Source: Opitutus sp. ER46
GTDB lineage: Bacteria > Verrucomicrobiota > Verrucomicrobiia > Opitutales > Opitutaceae
Assembly: GCF_003054705.1 (NCBI RefSeq)
Contig: NZ_QAYX01000021.1
Location: forward strand, 1 to 64,000
Length of the DNA: 64,000 nucleotides
Reading direction: 5' to 3'
The first letter of the stretch is position 1; every line of letters starts with the position of its first letter. The notes beneath the pieces are model-generated. The model worked only from the letters and a program-made list of their open reading frames with translations, ran no database searches and was not told the origin of the DNA. This document shows positions 15,753 through 25,486 of the stretch, in pieces. Made by a program: the position numbers and the translations under genes.

Positions 15753-15785
15753 GGGAATTTGAGGGCGGGCGCGTAAGGGCCTGCT

Positions 15786-15990
15786 TCTTTCTCTTACTCC
15801 TACTCTTCCTCTTTCTCCCCCGGAGGCCGGTCGCTGCCGGCGACCGGCCGAGAACGAGAACGAGAACGAGAACGAGAACGAGAACGAGAACGAGAACGAG
15901 AACGAGAACGATGCCGGCGGATATGAAAAGGGCGCCATTCCCTCAATCCCTCAACGCGGGGAGAAAGAGTAGGAGTAAGCGAAAGAGGAT
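15786..15990. repeat. Pyrimidine arm, (GAGAAC)n tract and purine arm
   Basis: Left arm 15786-15818 (CTTACTCCTACTCTTCCTC), a hairpin at about 15822-15850 (CCGGTCGC ... GCGACCGG), about ten GAGAAC units at 15852-15910, and right arm 15960-15990 (GAGAAAGAGTAGGAGTAAGC), which is the complement of the left arm. No gene in 15753-16066. Confidence 0.8.
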
Positions 15991-16066
15991 GACGGCGACA
16001 CCCCAAGGGGGTGGGTGAAGGGATTCGGTTCGTGGCGGGGTTAAGGGCGGTGAACCGAATTTCACC

Positions 16067-16828
16067 ATGAAAAGCCCAATCCCCACCCTGAGCCTCCTTG
16101 CCCTGGCGCTCGCCGTTCTTCCGGTGTCGGCGCAGGTCCCGGCGTCCGCCCCCAACTTTGTTCCCCTGCGCGTCACGAGCACCGAGCTGCCGGTGTTTCC
16201 CCACGACCTGATCCAACTGGGCGTGCGGGAGGGCGAGGTTCGCATCGCCTTCAGCGTCGGGACCGATGGCAAACTCGAAGACTGCCTCGCCGTGGCCTAC
16301 ACGCATTCCGAGTTTGCCCGCGTGACGATGGGGGCGCTGCGCCGCTGGAAGTTCGAGGCTGCCCGGTACCGGGGCCAGCCGATTGCCACCGCGACCGAGG
16401 TGTCCGTCGTCTTCCAGGTTGAAGGCACCGTGGTCGTCTCGCTGACGCCGTCGGAGACGCTGAACGTCCGCTTGTTCTCCATCCTCGAGGGCAAGGAGCC
16501 ATACCGGCCGCGCGCGCTGAAGGAGCTCGATCGCATTCCGACGCCGATCGCGGCGCCGTCGCCGGGCATCCCGGAGAACTTCGCGAAGGCGACGCTGGCG
16601 CGCAGCGTCACGGTGTCCTTTTACATCGATGAGGACGGCAAGGTCCGGCTGCCGAGCGTGGATTCCACGGAGGATGCGGAACTCGGCGCTGCCGCGATCA
16701 TGGCGATGCGCGACTGGAAGTTCGAGCCGCCGACCTGCCGCGGCCGCCGGGTGCTGGTGCGGGCGTCGCAGGTGTTCAACTTCCGCCCGCCGACGCCGGC
16801 CCCCGCGGCCACGGCCTCCAACGGCTGA
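16067..16828 (+). CDS. Secreted protein with two TonB C-terminal domains
   Basis: 253 residues. Signal peptide 1-22 (LAVLPVSAQ). Two TonB-C domains in tandem: about 35-120 (GEVRIAFSVGTDGKLEDC, LRRWKFEAARYRGQPI) and about 165-240 (VTVSFYIDEDGKVRLP, MRDWKFEPPTCRGRRV). Each has the W-K-F-E motif. No inner-membrane anchor is present. It may be a periplasmic adaptor; the real function is unknown. A terminator follows 27 bases after the stop. Confidence 0.85.
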   Translation: MKSPIPTLSLLALALAVLPVSAQVPASAPNFVPLRVTSTELPVFPHDLIQLGVREGEVRIAFSVGTDGKLEDCLAVAYTHSEFARVTMGALRRWKFEAARYRGQPIATATEVSVVFQVEGTVVVSLTPSETLNVRLFSILEGKEPYRPRALKELDRIPTPIAAPSPGIPENFAKATLARSVTVSFYIDEDGKVRLPSVDSTEDAELGAAAIMAMRDWKFEPPTCRGRRVLVRASQVFNFRPPTPAPAATASNG

Positions 16829-16855
16829 GCTCCGTTCGTTTGGGTGTTGCAGCCA

Positions 16856-16891
16856 GAGCAGCCCGCCCCCGGTCGGGCTGCTCCTTCTTTT
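16856..16891 (+). terminator. Rho-independent terminator
   Basis: Stem GAGCAGCCCG / CGGGCTGCTC followed by CTTCTTTT. Confidence 0.85.
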
Positions 16892-16953
16892 GAAGGGCTT
16901 TTCGTTTCACCGGGGTTATGTTCCCCGCCGCGCCTTCCCCTGGCGCTTTTCCT

Positions 16954-17310
16954 ATGTCCTCTCGCGATCCCCTCGATGACCTGCTGGACCGCTGGCACCC
17001 CCCCGCGCATCTCGTGCCCGACCTGCGGGCGGAGATTCGTCGCGAGATTGCGCGTGCCACGCCTTCGCATCGCGGCTCGTGGCTGACCCGGCTCGACCGG
17101 GCGTTCGCGCAGCCGTCGTTTGCGATCACCTTCGTGGCCGCGTGCGTGCTGCTCGGGCTCTTCCTGGCCGAGGCACGCGTGTCGCGGCTGCATGCCGCCT
17201 ACGGCGCCCAGATCGCCCGCAGTTACGTGCAGCTGATCGACCCGCTGCTCGACGCCCAGCCCACGGCTCCCGCCGCGACGACCAACCCGGCCGCCAAGGC
17301 CACGCCATGA
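16954..17310 (+). CDS. Membrane protein at the CnrY (anti-sigma) position
   Basis: 118 residues from the ATG at 16954 (an upstream ATG at 16918 would add an unlikely hydrophobic/Pro stretch). The N-terminus (about 1-45; DPLDDLLDRWHPPAHLVPDLRAEIRREI) is acidic, amphipathic and cytoplasmic; a single transmembrane helix lies at about 58-74, then a periplasmic tail. Its stop overlaps the ATG of the next gene. In cnrYXH systems the first gene encodes such an anti-sigma factor. Position and topology match, but sequence similarity to CnrY was not seen. Confidence 0.6.
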   Translation: MSSRDPLDDLLDRWHPPAHLVPDLRAEIRREIARATPSHRGSWLTRLDRAFAQPSFAITFVAACVLLGLFLAEARVSRLHAAYGAQIARSYVQLIDPLLDAQPTAPAATTNPAAKATP

Positions 17311-17765
17311 GCCGCACGCTCACCATTCTCGTGGCCGGCCTGGTCGCCGGCCTGATCGCGCACCTCTCCTGGTACGCGTCGCACCGCCCGTGCAACCGCG
17401 GCGAACTCGACTGCCAGCTCGCGTGGATCCGCACCGAGCTGAAGCTCACCGATGCGCAGTACGCCCGGGTGCGGGCGATTCACGAGGCGTCGAGCCCCCG
17501 CCTGCTCGCGCTCGCCGCGCAGGTCACGCAGATGCGCGACGAGTACGCGGCGTTTGAGCGCCAGCGCGTCACGGCGGGCCGCGTGGATTTCCTGGAGTTC
17601 GCCCGCTTCGTGGAGCAGCGCCGCGCGATCGACCGCGAGTGCCTCGCGATCACCCGCCAGCTCGTCGCCGCCACGAGCGACACCATGACCAGCACGCAAC
17701 GCGAGCGGTACCTCGGTCTCCTGGGCCCGGCCTTCAGCGGCACGGGCGCAACCCTGCCGCAATAG
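17307..17765 (+). CDS. Periplasmic sensor of the CnrX/Spy-like (heavy-metal-resistance) type
   Basis: 152 residues. N-terminal anchor (about 4-20), then a four-helix-type domain: LAWIRTELKLTDAQYARV, then long charged helices (LLALAAQVTQMRDEYAAF, FVEQRRAIDREC). The pattern LxLTDAQxxRVxxIH is typical of CnrX/CpxP/Spy proteins. Cys and His residues near the membrane (SHRPCNRGELDC) could bind metal, but the full CnrX ligand set was not identified. Overlaps the gene upstream by 4 bases and lies 2 bases before the sigma factor gene. Confidence 0.65.
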   Translation: MSRTLTILVAGLVAGLIAHLSWYASHRPCNRGELDCQLAWIRTELKLTDAQYARVRAIHEASSPRLLALAAQVTQMRDEYAAFERQRVTAGRVDFLEFARFVEQRRAIDRECLAITRQLVAATSDTMTSTQRERYLGLLGPAFSGTGATLPQ

Positions 17766-17767
17766 CC

Positions 17768-18403
17768 TTGAACGCGGAATCCTTCACCGTCGCCGGCCGG
17801 CTGGAAGCGATCCAGGCAGGCGAAGAAGCGGCTTTCGATGCGCTCGTCGCCGAAGCGCAGCGACCGCTGTTCGCCTTTGCCTGGCGCTACCTGCGGAACA
17901 ATGCCGACGCGGAGGATCTCGTGGTCGAAACCTTCGTGCGCCTGCACCAGGCGCGCGCGCGGCTGCGGCCGGACACCAACCTCTCGGCCTGGCTGTTCAC
18001 CACGCTCTCGAACCTTTGCCACAACCGCTACCGCTGGCGGACGCGGCACCGCGAGGTGAGCCTGGACGCGCCGTCGCCGACGCCCACCGGCGAAACGCCG
18101 GCGGCCGGGGCCTCCCCCGATCGCGCCCTGGAGCGGGACGAAGCCGGCGCGGTGTTGCGTGCGGCCATCGACCAACTGCCGCACGACCAGCGCACCGTCA
18201 TTCTCCTGCACCACTACGAGCACCTGAGCTATCGTGAGATCGGCGCGATCGTCGGTTGCTCCGAACGCGGGGTGGAGACGCGCCTCTATCGCGCACGGCA
18301 GCAGTTGCGCGAGCGGCTGAATCCCTTTTTCGGCGAGACCGTCGAAGCGAAGGCTGAAGGGCTGAAGGCCGAAGGGCTGAACGCGGAAGGGCTGAAGGGC
18401 TGA
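17768..18403 (+). CDS. ECF sigma factor with repeat-derived C-terminus
   Basis: 211 residues from a TTG at 17768 (the only start between the upstream stop and region 2). Region 2: QRPLFAFAWRYLRNNADAED and VVETFVRLHQA; region 4: QLPHDQRTVILLHHYEHLSY, REIGAIVGCSERGVETRLYRARQQL. The last 23 residues (KAEGLKAEGLNAEGLKG) are encoded by short repeats that continue past the stop, so an intergenic repeat has grown into the gene. Third gene of a cnrYXH-like unit. Confidence 0.85.
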   Translation: MNAESFTVAGRLEAIQAGEEAAFDALVAEAQRPLFAFAWRYLRNNADAEDLVVETFVRLHQARARLRPDTNLSAWLFTTLSNLCHNRYRWRTRHREVSLDAPSPTPTGETPAAGASPDRALERDEAGAVLRAAIDQLPHDQRTVILLHHYEHLSYREIGAIVGCSERGVETRLYRARQQLRERLNPFFGETVEAKAEGLKAEGLNAEGLKG

Positions 18404-18520
18404 GGAAGGGGAAGGCTGAAAGAACGAAGGCGGAAGGCTGAAACGGAGCGTTACCCGAACGTAATGGGGAGACGGATGCAGTTGGGGTAACCACGAATGG
18501 ACACTCATGGACACGAATTT
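18345..18520. repeat. GAAGGGCTGAAGGC repeats running from the sigma gene into the intergenic region
   Basis: Units near GAAGGGCTGAAGGC / GAACGCGGAAGGGCTGAA cover 18348-18405 inside the gene and variants continue to 18450. Then follow ACCACGAATGGACACTCATG (18490-18509) and, at 18622-18672, CATCTGGCCCCCAGG and CTTCCGGCTTCTGG units. No gene in 18404-18669. Confidence 0.75.
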
Positions 18521-18669
18521 TTCCTGAGCGGCAGCAACGCTGCCACGTCCGGCATGGCTCCACGCGTGCTCTGAGGTTTCAGCGCGCCCGAGCGCTTCAG
18601 GGTACGGTTTTAGGAGGGACCTCTGACATCTGGCCCCCAGGCTTCCGGCTTCTGGCCTCCGGCTTCCGG

Positions 18670-20064
<1,395 letters not shown>

Positions 20065-20240
20065 TGGAGCGAGAGATGTAGGGCCGCGGACCAAGTTCCA
20101 AGGCCCAAGTTGGGCGCCGCGTGGGCGACAGTTTCGGACCGCAAGGAGGACCCCGCCCGCCGCCGCTTCCGGGCCGCATCCCCAGTTCGAGGGAGAGATT
20201 CGGGTTTGGCTTGGCTGCAGCCGGCGCGCAACGTGGCGGC

Positions 20241-22709
20241 ATGTTGCCTCGCTACCTCGCAATTTCGCTGCTGCTGGGAGGGTCTGCCATCGCCGCCGTG
20301 CCTTCCGCGGAGGACTTCGTCAATCGCACGGCTCCGGCCGCGATCTACCACGACGGTTGGAACGATCTGAACAAGAACGGCGTGAAGGATCCCTACGAGG
20401 ACGCCGCGCTCCCGGTCGACCGCCGGATCGACGACCTGCTCGCGCGCATGTCGCTCGAGGAGAAGACCGCCCAGATGGTGACGCTCTACGGTTTCCCCCG
20501 CGTGGTGCAGGACGAGTTGCCCACGCCCGAGTGGGCAACGTCCTTCTGGAAGGACGGCATCGGCAACATCGACGAGCACATGAACGGGTGCACGGGCTTC
20601 AACAACGACCTGAAGCGCCCGAAGCACGACATGCCGTACTCGCTGCACGCGCGCGCCATCAACGAGGTGCAGCGGTTTTTCGTCGAGCGGACCCGCCTCG
20701 GTATCCCGGTCGACTTCACCAACGAAGGCATCCGCGGCCTGTTGCACACGCAGGCGACGAGCTTCCCCGCCCAACTCGGCGTGGCGGCGGCGTTCGATCG
20801 GGAGCTGGTGCGTGAGATTGGCCGGGCCACGGGCCGCGAGGCGCGGGCGCTCGGTTACACCAACGTGTATTCACCCATCCTCGATCTCGCGCGCGACCCG
20901 CGCTGGGGCCGGACGACGGAGACGTACGGCGAGGATCCCTATCTCGTCAGCGAGCTCGGGATCGAACAGGTGCGCGGCATCCAGGAGCAGAACGTGGTCT
21001 CCACGCTGAAGCACTTCGCGGTTTACAGCGTGCCGAAGGGCGGCCGCGACGGCGAGGCGCGCACCGATCCGCAGGTCACCTGGCGCGAGGTGCAGATGGT
21101 GTTTCTCACGCCGTTCCGTCGCGCGATCCAGGAGGCGGGCGCGCTGGGCGTCATGGCGTCGTACAATGATTACGACGGCGTGCCGATCGAGGGCAGCTCA
21201 CTTTTTCTGACCGACATCCTGCGCAAGGAGTACGGCTTCAAGGGGTACGTGGTCTCCGACAGCGCGGCGGTGGAGTTCATTCACCAGAAGCACCGCGTCG
21301 CCGGCACGCCGATCGAGGCCATCCGGCAGTCGGTCGAGGCCGGGCTCAACATCCGGACGCATTTCACCCCGCCGCAGGCGTACGGCGAACCCTTGCGCGA
21401 GCTGGTCCGGAGCGGCCGCCTGGCGCAGGCGACCATCGATTCCCGCGTGCGCGACATCCTGCGCGTGAAGTACTGGCTCGGGCTGTTCGACCGGCCGTAT
21501 GTCCCGAGCCCCGCGCAGGCCGAGCAACAGGTGCGCGCGCCGGCCCATCTGGCGGCAGCGGAGCGGGCGGCGCATGAGTCGATCGTGCTGCTGAAGAACG
21601 CCAACGACGTCCTGCCGTTGCGCAAGGACCTGAAGCGCGTGCTCGTCGCCGGGCCGATGGCGGACAACGGGCATGGCTGGTGGTCCCGCTACGGCCCGCA
21701 GCGGATCGAGTTCGTCACCCCGCTTGCGGCGATCCGCGTCAAGCTCGGCGCCGGCGTCGACGTGCGCTTTGCCAAAGGCTGCGAGCTGGTCGACGATCGA
21801 TTCCCGGAGAGCGATGTGTACCGCGAGCCGCCGACGGCGGCCGAGCGGGCGGACATCGAGGCGGCAGTGAAGGCCGCGGCCGACGTGGATGTGATCGTCG
21901 CCGTGCTGGGCGAGAACGAGATTCTCTCCCAGGAGTCGGCCAGCCGGATCAGCCTGGATCTGCCGGGCCACCAGGACGACCTGCTGCGCGCGCTGCACGC
22001 GACCGGCAAGCCGGTCGTACTCGTGCTCACCAACGGTCGTCCGCTCTCGGTGAACTGGGCGGCGAAGCACGTGCCCGCCATCGTGGAACTCTGGTTTCCG
22101 GGCGAGCGCGGCAGCGTGGCGCTCGCGGACATCCTCTTCGGCGACTACAACCCGAGCGGCCGGCTGCCGATCACGTTCCCGCAGAGCGTCGGCCAGATCC
22201 CGTTCAACTTCCCGGCGCATCCCGGCTCGCAGGCGCGCGATCGCGGCCAGGTCTTCGGGCCGCTGTATCCCTTTGGCCATGGCCTCAGCTACACGACCTT
22301 CAGCTACGCCAACCTGCAGATCACGCCGGAGCGGATCCTGCCGGGGGCGACGGTCGAGGTGTCGTGCGACATCACCAACACCGGCAAGCTCGCCGGCGAC
22401 GAAGTCGTGCAGCTGTACCTGCGCGACGACTACACCAGCGTGGCGACGTTCGACTGGCAGTTGCGGGGCTTCACGCGGGTGCACCTGGCGCCCGGCGAGA
22501 CGAAGCGCGTGACGCTGAAGCTCGGGGCGGCCGACATGGCGCTGTACGACACGAGCCACCGGTGGACGGTGGAGCCGGGCCGTTTCACCGTGATGCTCGG
22601 CGCCTCCTCGGCGCAGGCGCACGTGCACGGCACCTTCCTGGTCACCGCGCCGGACGGCTCGGTGCCGGAGGAGCGGCCGGTCAAGGATCCGCGCCTCGAT
22701 CCGCGCTGA
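20241..22709 (+). CDS. Glycoside hydrolase family 3 beta-glucosidase/xylosidase-like enzyme
   Basis: 822 residues from the ATG at 20241. Signal peptide 1-19. NDLNKNGVKDPYED (41-54) is the usual opening of secreted GH3 enzymes. The GH3 N-terminal barrel has RDPRWGRTTETYGEDPYL, KHFAVYS, and the nucleophile in GYVVSDS (Asp340; most members have SDW, here S follows). The C-terminal alpha/beta domain (about 440-640) and a fibronectin-III-like domain (about 680-790; VQLYLRDDYTSVATFDWQLRGF, split) follow. Substrate unknown; probably plant glycan or muropeptide. Confidence 0.9.
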   Translation: MLPRYLAISLLLGGSAIAAVPSAEDFVNRTAPAAIYHDGWNDLNKNGVKDPYEDAALPVDRRIDDLLARMSLEEKTAQMVTLYGFPRVVQDELPTPEWATSFWKDGIGNIDEHMNGCTGFNNDLKRPKHDMPYSLHARAINEVQRFFVERTRLGIPVDFTNEGIRGLLHTQATSFPAQLGVAAAFDRELVREIGRATGREARALGYTNVYSPILDLARDPRWGRTTETYGEDPYLVSELGIEQVRGIQEQNVVSTLKHFAVYSVPKGGRDGEARTDPQVTWREVQMVFLTPFRRAIQEAGALGVMASYNDYDGVPIEGSSLFLTDILRKEYGFKGYVVSDSAAVEFIHQKHRVAGTPIEAIRQSVEAGLNIRTHFTPPQAYGEPLRELVRSGRLAQATIDSRVRDILRVKYWLGLFDRPYVPSPAQAEQQVRAPAHLAAAERAAHESIVLLKNANDVLPLRKDLKRVLVAGPMADNGHGWWSRYGPQRIEFVTPLAAIRVKLGAGVDVRFAKGCELVDDRFPESDVYREPPTAAERADIEAAVKAAADVDVIVAVLGENEILSQESASRISLDLPGHQDDLLRALHATGKPVVLVLTNGRPLSVNWAAKHVPAIVELWFPGERGSVALADILFGDYNPSGRLPITFPQSVGQIPFNFPAHPGSQARDRGQVFGPLYPFGHGLSYTTFSYANLQITPERILPGATVEVSCDITNTGKLAGDEVVQLYLRDDYTSVATFDWQLRGFTRVHLAPGETKRVTLKLGAADMALYDTSHRWTVEPGRFTVMLGASSAQAHVHGTFLVTAPDGSVPEERPVKDPRLDPR

Positions 22710-22957
22710 GCGCGCGGTTTCAGGACCCGCCTCGGCCGCTCACGTAGCAACGACCGGAGGCGTGTCGGGCGGAGTACGCCTCAAAGGTAGTAACCGCGAA
22801 TTACTACATAAGAATAGTATCCTTCCGTGGCGGATTTGCGTGCGTGAGGCCCGGGTGGGCGCTCCCGGGAGGACGCGGGCGCAGGCGCCTTTGCGCGGCC
22901 GGCCGGCCCGAGCGCCCGCAACGGCGGTGCGCCTCGGGTCCCGCGTGAGTCCGGCGC

Positions 22958-25309
22958 CTACGACTTCGTCGAGGCTTCGCGGTCGAAGACGATGGAGATT
23001 TCGACGGCGGTAAAGATCGGCTTCCCGTCGCGGATCGTGGGCAGGAATACCATGCGGCGAACGCATTCCTCGGCGGCGGCGGCCGTGGCGGCGTCGGTGA
23101 ACTGGGCGGACTTGACCATGTCGGGAAGTCCATCCGCCCGGATGATGAAGCGCACGAGCGATTTCCCGCCCGCGCCGGCCAGCCGCAGCTCTTCGGGATA
23201 CCGCGGGATGGGTTGGTAGAGGATGACCGGGTCACGGCGGTCGGCGGCGCCCGCGGCGGCGTCGATCTTGCGCTGCAACTCCGACTTCAGCGGCGGGAGG
23301 CGGTCGGCGGCCAGGGCGGTCTTCTGGCTGCGCAAATACTGAGCCACCATCTCGGGCTCGAGCGTGCTGGGGTCCACGCCGGCCTTGGCCAGGGGATGGC
23401 CGCGGTTGAAAGCGGCCTGCAGCCACTCGCGCGCCAGTTTGGGCGACAACTCCGCGCCGTTGCCGCAGGCGTGGGCGACCGCGAGTTCAAACATTGCATC
23501 GGTGTCGCCCTGGCCTGCGCGCTGCCGCAGTTCCCGGGCGTGCAGCCAGGCGTTCGCCTCTGTCCGATCGCCCAGGCGGGCGACGATGGGCGGCAGCTGG
23601 TGCCACGGCGCGGTGGTCCGCCGCTCGTCGAGAAGCTGTTCCAGGTAACTTTCCGCCGGGCTGACGCGGGCGCTCTGGATCGCCAGGCGCGGCCCATCGG
23701 CGGACTTCTCGGCCACGGCGGCCTTGTCTTGGCCGGAGGGCTTATCGGGCGCGGCGGTGCCCTGGGCGACGTTGGTCGCGCCTGCGGGTGCCGGCTCCGG
23801 CTCGAGGCGGGTACGCAGCGCGTTGGCCGCGCCGCGGGTGCGCAGGTCGGCGCGCTCCTGGGCGGCAACCAAGTCGAGGATTTTGCGCGCGCTCGGAGAA
23901 TGGCCGCCGCGCCAGTGAATGATCGCCAACGCCAGCAGCGCCGCGCCGGGATCGCGCAGCTTCACCGTTCGCGGCTGCAGCCGGTTGACGAGCCGCGCGT
24001 CGATCTTGGGCGCGAGCGCTTCCACGAGCAGCGCGAGTTCGACGGCCTCGGTGTTGTCGGGACTCAGGGTCACTGCCTGGCGGGTCCACTTGCGCAGCTG
24101 CTCGATCCGGTCCTCGGGCAGGCGGACATCGAGCATGGCGGCGCCGCCGAAGGCGTTCAGGGAATCCCGGAGCAGTTGGATGTACACCCAGGCGTTTTCG
24201 CTGCCGCGGTCCGCGGCGAGACGCCAATGTTCAAGGGCGGAGGCGCTTTCTCCGGCCTGCGCCGCGATGGCGGCGAGCAACTCGTGCGGACGGGCGAGGC
24301 CCGGATCGCGTTCGAGGAGCGCGAGCGCGGCGGCTGCGGCCGCATCGTCGTGGTGAATGCGCCAGCGCAGGCTCAACAGCGCGGCGTCCCGTTCGACGTC
24401 GGAGACGGGTCGGAAGGAGACCGTGAAGTTCTGGGCGACGGCAGGCTTGCCGCGCTGGAAGTAGTCGCCGCCGCGGAAGTACTGGCGCAGCGCCAGTTCC
24501 TGGGCGGCGAGATCGGCGCCGAACACTTCGCGGAAGCTGGCGGCGGCGGGGGCGCGTTCGGCGAGCCGCTCAAGGAAGACGCCGAGTTTCGCGGCTTTCG
24601 TCTGGTCAGCGCCAAACAGCAGAAAGTGGGTGAGGCCCCACGACTCGGCATAGAACATGCCCACGCGTTCGCTCTCGCTGTACTCGGGGGAATCGTGCGT
24701 GACGGCGAAGAGCTTCTCCAACGGCAGCAGTCGCTCGTTCTGGAGCAGGGCCACGTGAGGCGGCTTGGGCTGGCCGTAGGCAACCTTGCCGTCCTCGATG
24801 GCGAACGTCGAAAACACCTCGGCCAAGCCCTCATCGAGCCAGAGTGGATAGCGCGCGTCGCGCACGTGCAGCAGCAGGTGCACGTACTCGTGGTAGATCA
24901 CCTCGCGCGGATCGGTGCCGCCCTCGGGAAAGTCCGACGTGAGCGCGATGGTGACTTCGTCCGGGTGGTTCAGAAAGTAGCCGGCGACGTCCTTGGGTTT
25001 GCCCTCGTATAACGGCTTGTACGGGCGGAAGTCCCGGTCGCGGCTGAAGAGCACGATGGTGGTCCGCGGCTCGCTCGCGCCGCGGAGCGGGAAGACCTGC
25101 AGGAAGTTCGCGCGGAACTGCTCGAGCGCGGTCAAGAGCTCGCGCGACTCCTTCTCGGGTGCGGAGCTGTACATCTGGAAATGCTGGCTCTGACCCACGA
25201 TCCACGTCTCCGCGGCGCGGGCGGCGAAGGACGCGGCGACGACGGCGAACAGGACAAGGCCGCGGCGAAGGAGACCAACGGGCGGAAAGGGGCGCGCAGG
25301 AGGTGGCAT
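22958..25309 (-). CDS. Exported peptidase-MA-like/TPR protein with C-terminal TonB domain
   Basis: 783 residues. Signal peptide about 1-32. Residues 35-260: gluzincin-like domain with HEYVH at 140-144 and WLDEGLAEVF at 157-166 (third ligand), like DUF1570/peptidase MA. Residues about 290-640: helical repeats (TPR and Sel1-like; ELAVAHACGNGAELSPKLAREWLQ, split) with a low-complexity linker near 525-560. Residues about 690-775: TonB C-terminal domain (GKSLVRFIIRADGLPDM). This three-part fusion is unusual. It faces, on the opposite strand, a paralogue without the zinc motif (25487). Substrate unknown. Confidence 0.75.
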   Translation of the reverse strand: MPPPARPFPPVGLLRRGLVLFAVVAASFAARAAETWIVGQSQHFQMYSSAPEKESRELLTALEQFRANFLQVFPLRGASEPRTTIVLFSRDRDFRPYKPLYEGKPKDVAGYFLNHPDEVTIALTSDFPEGGTDPREVIYHEYVHLLLHVRDARYPLWLDEGLAEVFSTFAIEDGKVAYGQPKPPHVALLQNERLLPLEKLFAVTHDSPEYSESERVGMFYAESWGLTHFLLFGADQTKAAKLGVFLERLAERAPAAASFREVFGADLAAQELALRQYFRGGDYFQRGKPAVAQNFTVSFRPVSDVERDAALLSLRWRIHHDDAAAAAALALLERDPGLARPHELLAAIAAQAGESASALEHWRLAADRGSENAWVYIQLLRDSLNAFGGAAMLDVRLPEDRIEQLRKWTRQAVTLSPDNTEAVELALLVEALAPKIDARLVNRLQPRTVKLRDPGAALLALAIIHWRGGHSPSARKILDLVAAQERADLRTRGAANALRTRLEPEPAPAGATNVAQGTAAPDKPSGQDKAAVAEKSADGPRLAIQSARVSPAESYLEQLLDERRTTAPWHQLPPIVARLGDRTEANAWLHARELRQRAGQGDTDAMFELAVAHACGNGAELSPKLAREWLQAAFNRGHPLAKAGVDPSTLEPEMVAQYLRSQKTALAADRLPPLKSELQRKIDAAAGAADRRDPVILYQPIPRYPEELRLAGAGGKSLVRFIIRADGLPDMVKSAQFTDAATAAAAEECVRRMVFLPTIRDGKPIFTAVEISIVFDREASTKS

Positions 25310-25486
25310 GCTGGAAGCCGCGACTGAACGCCCGTTGCGGGGCGGTTTTCAACCGCGTTTTTCCCGCGGGGATCGCGAAATCATGCGAGGTGCCAGGCTT
25401 GGCCGAAGGCCAATCACACAGATCGACGAAGCTCGCCGCGGATTTTGGGCTCGCCCGACGGGAGGCGCGGGGCTGACGTGACGGCC

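Noticed and set aside
15852-15910. (GAGAAC)n tract read as a Ser/Phe or Glu/Asn repeat protein, or as a CRISPR array
   Set aside because: Units are six bases with no spacers, and the surrounding frame has no domain; the same tract recurs in other gaps in either orientation.
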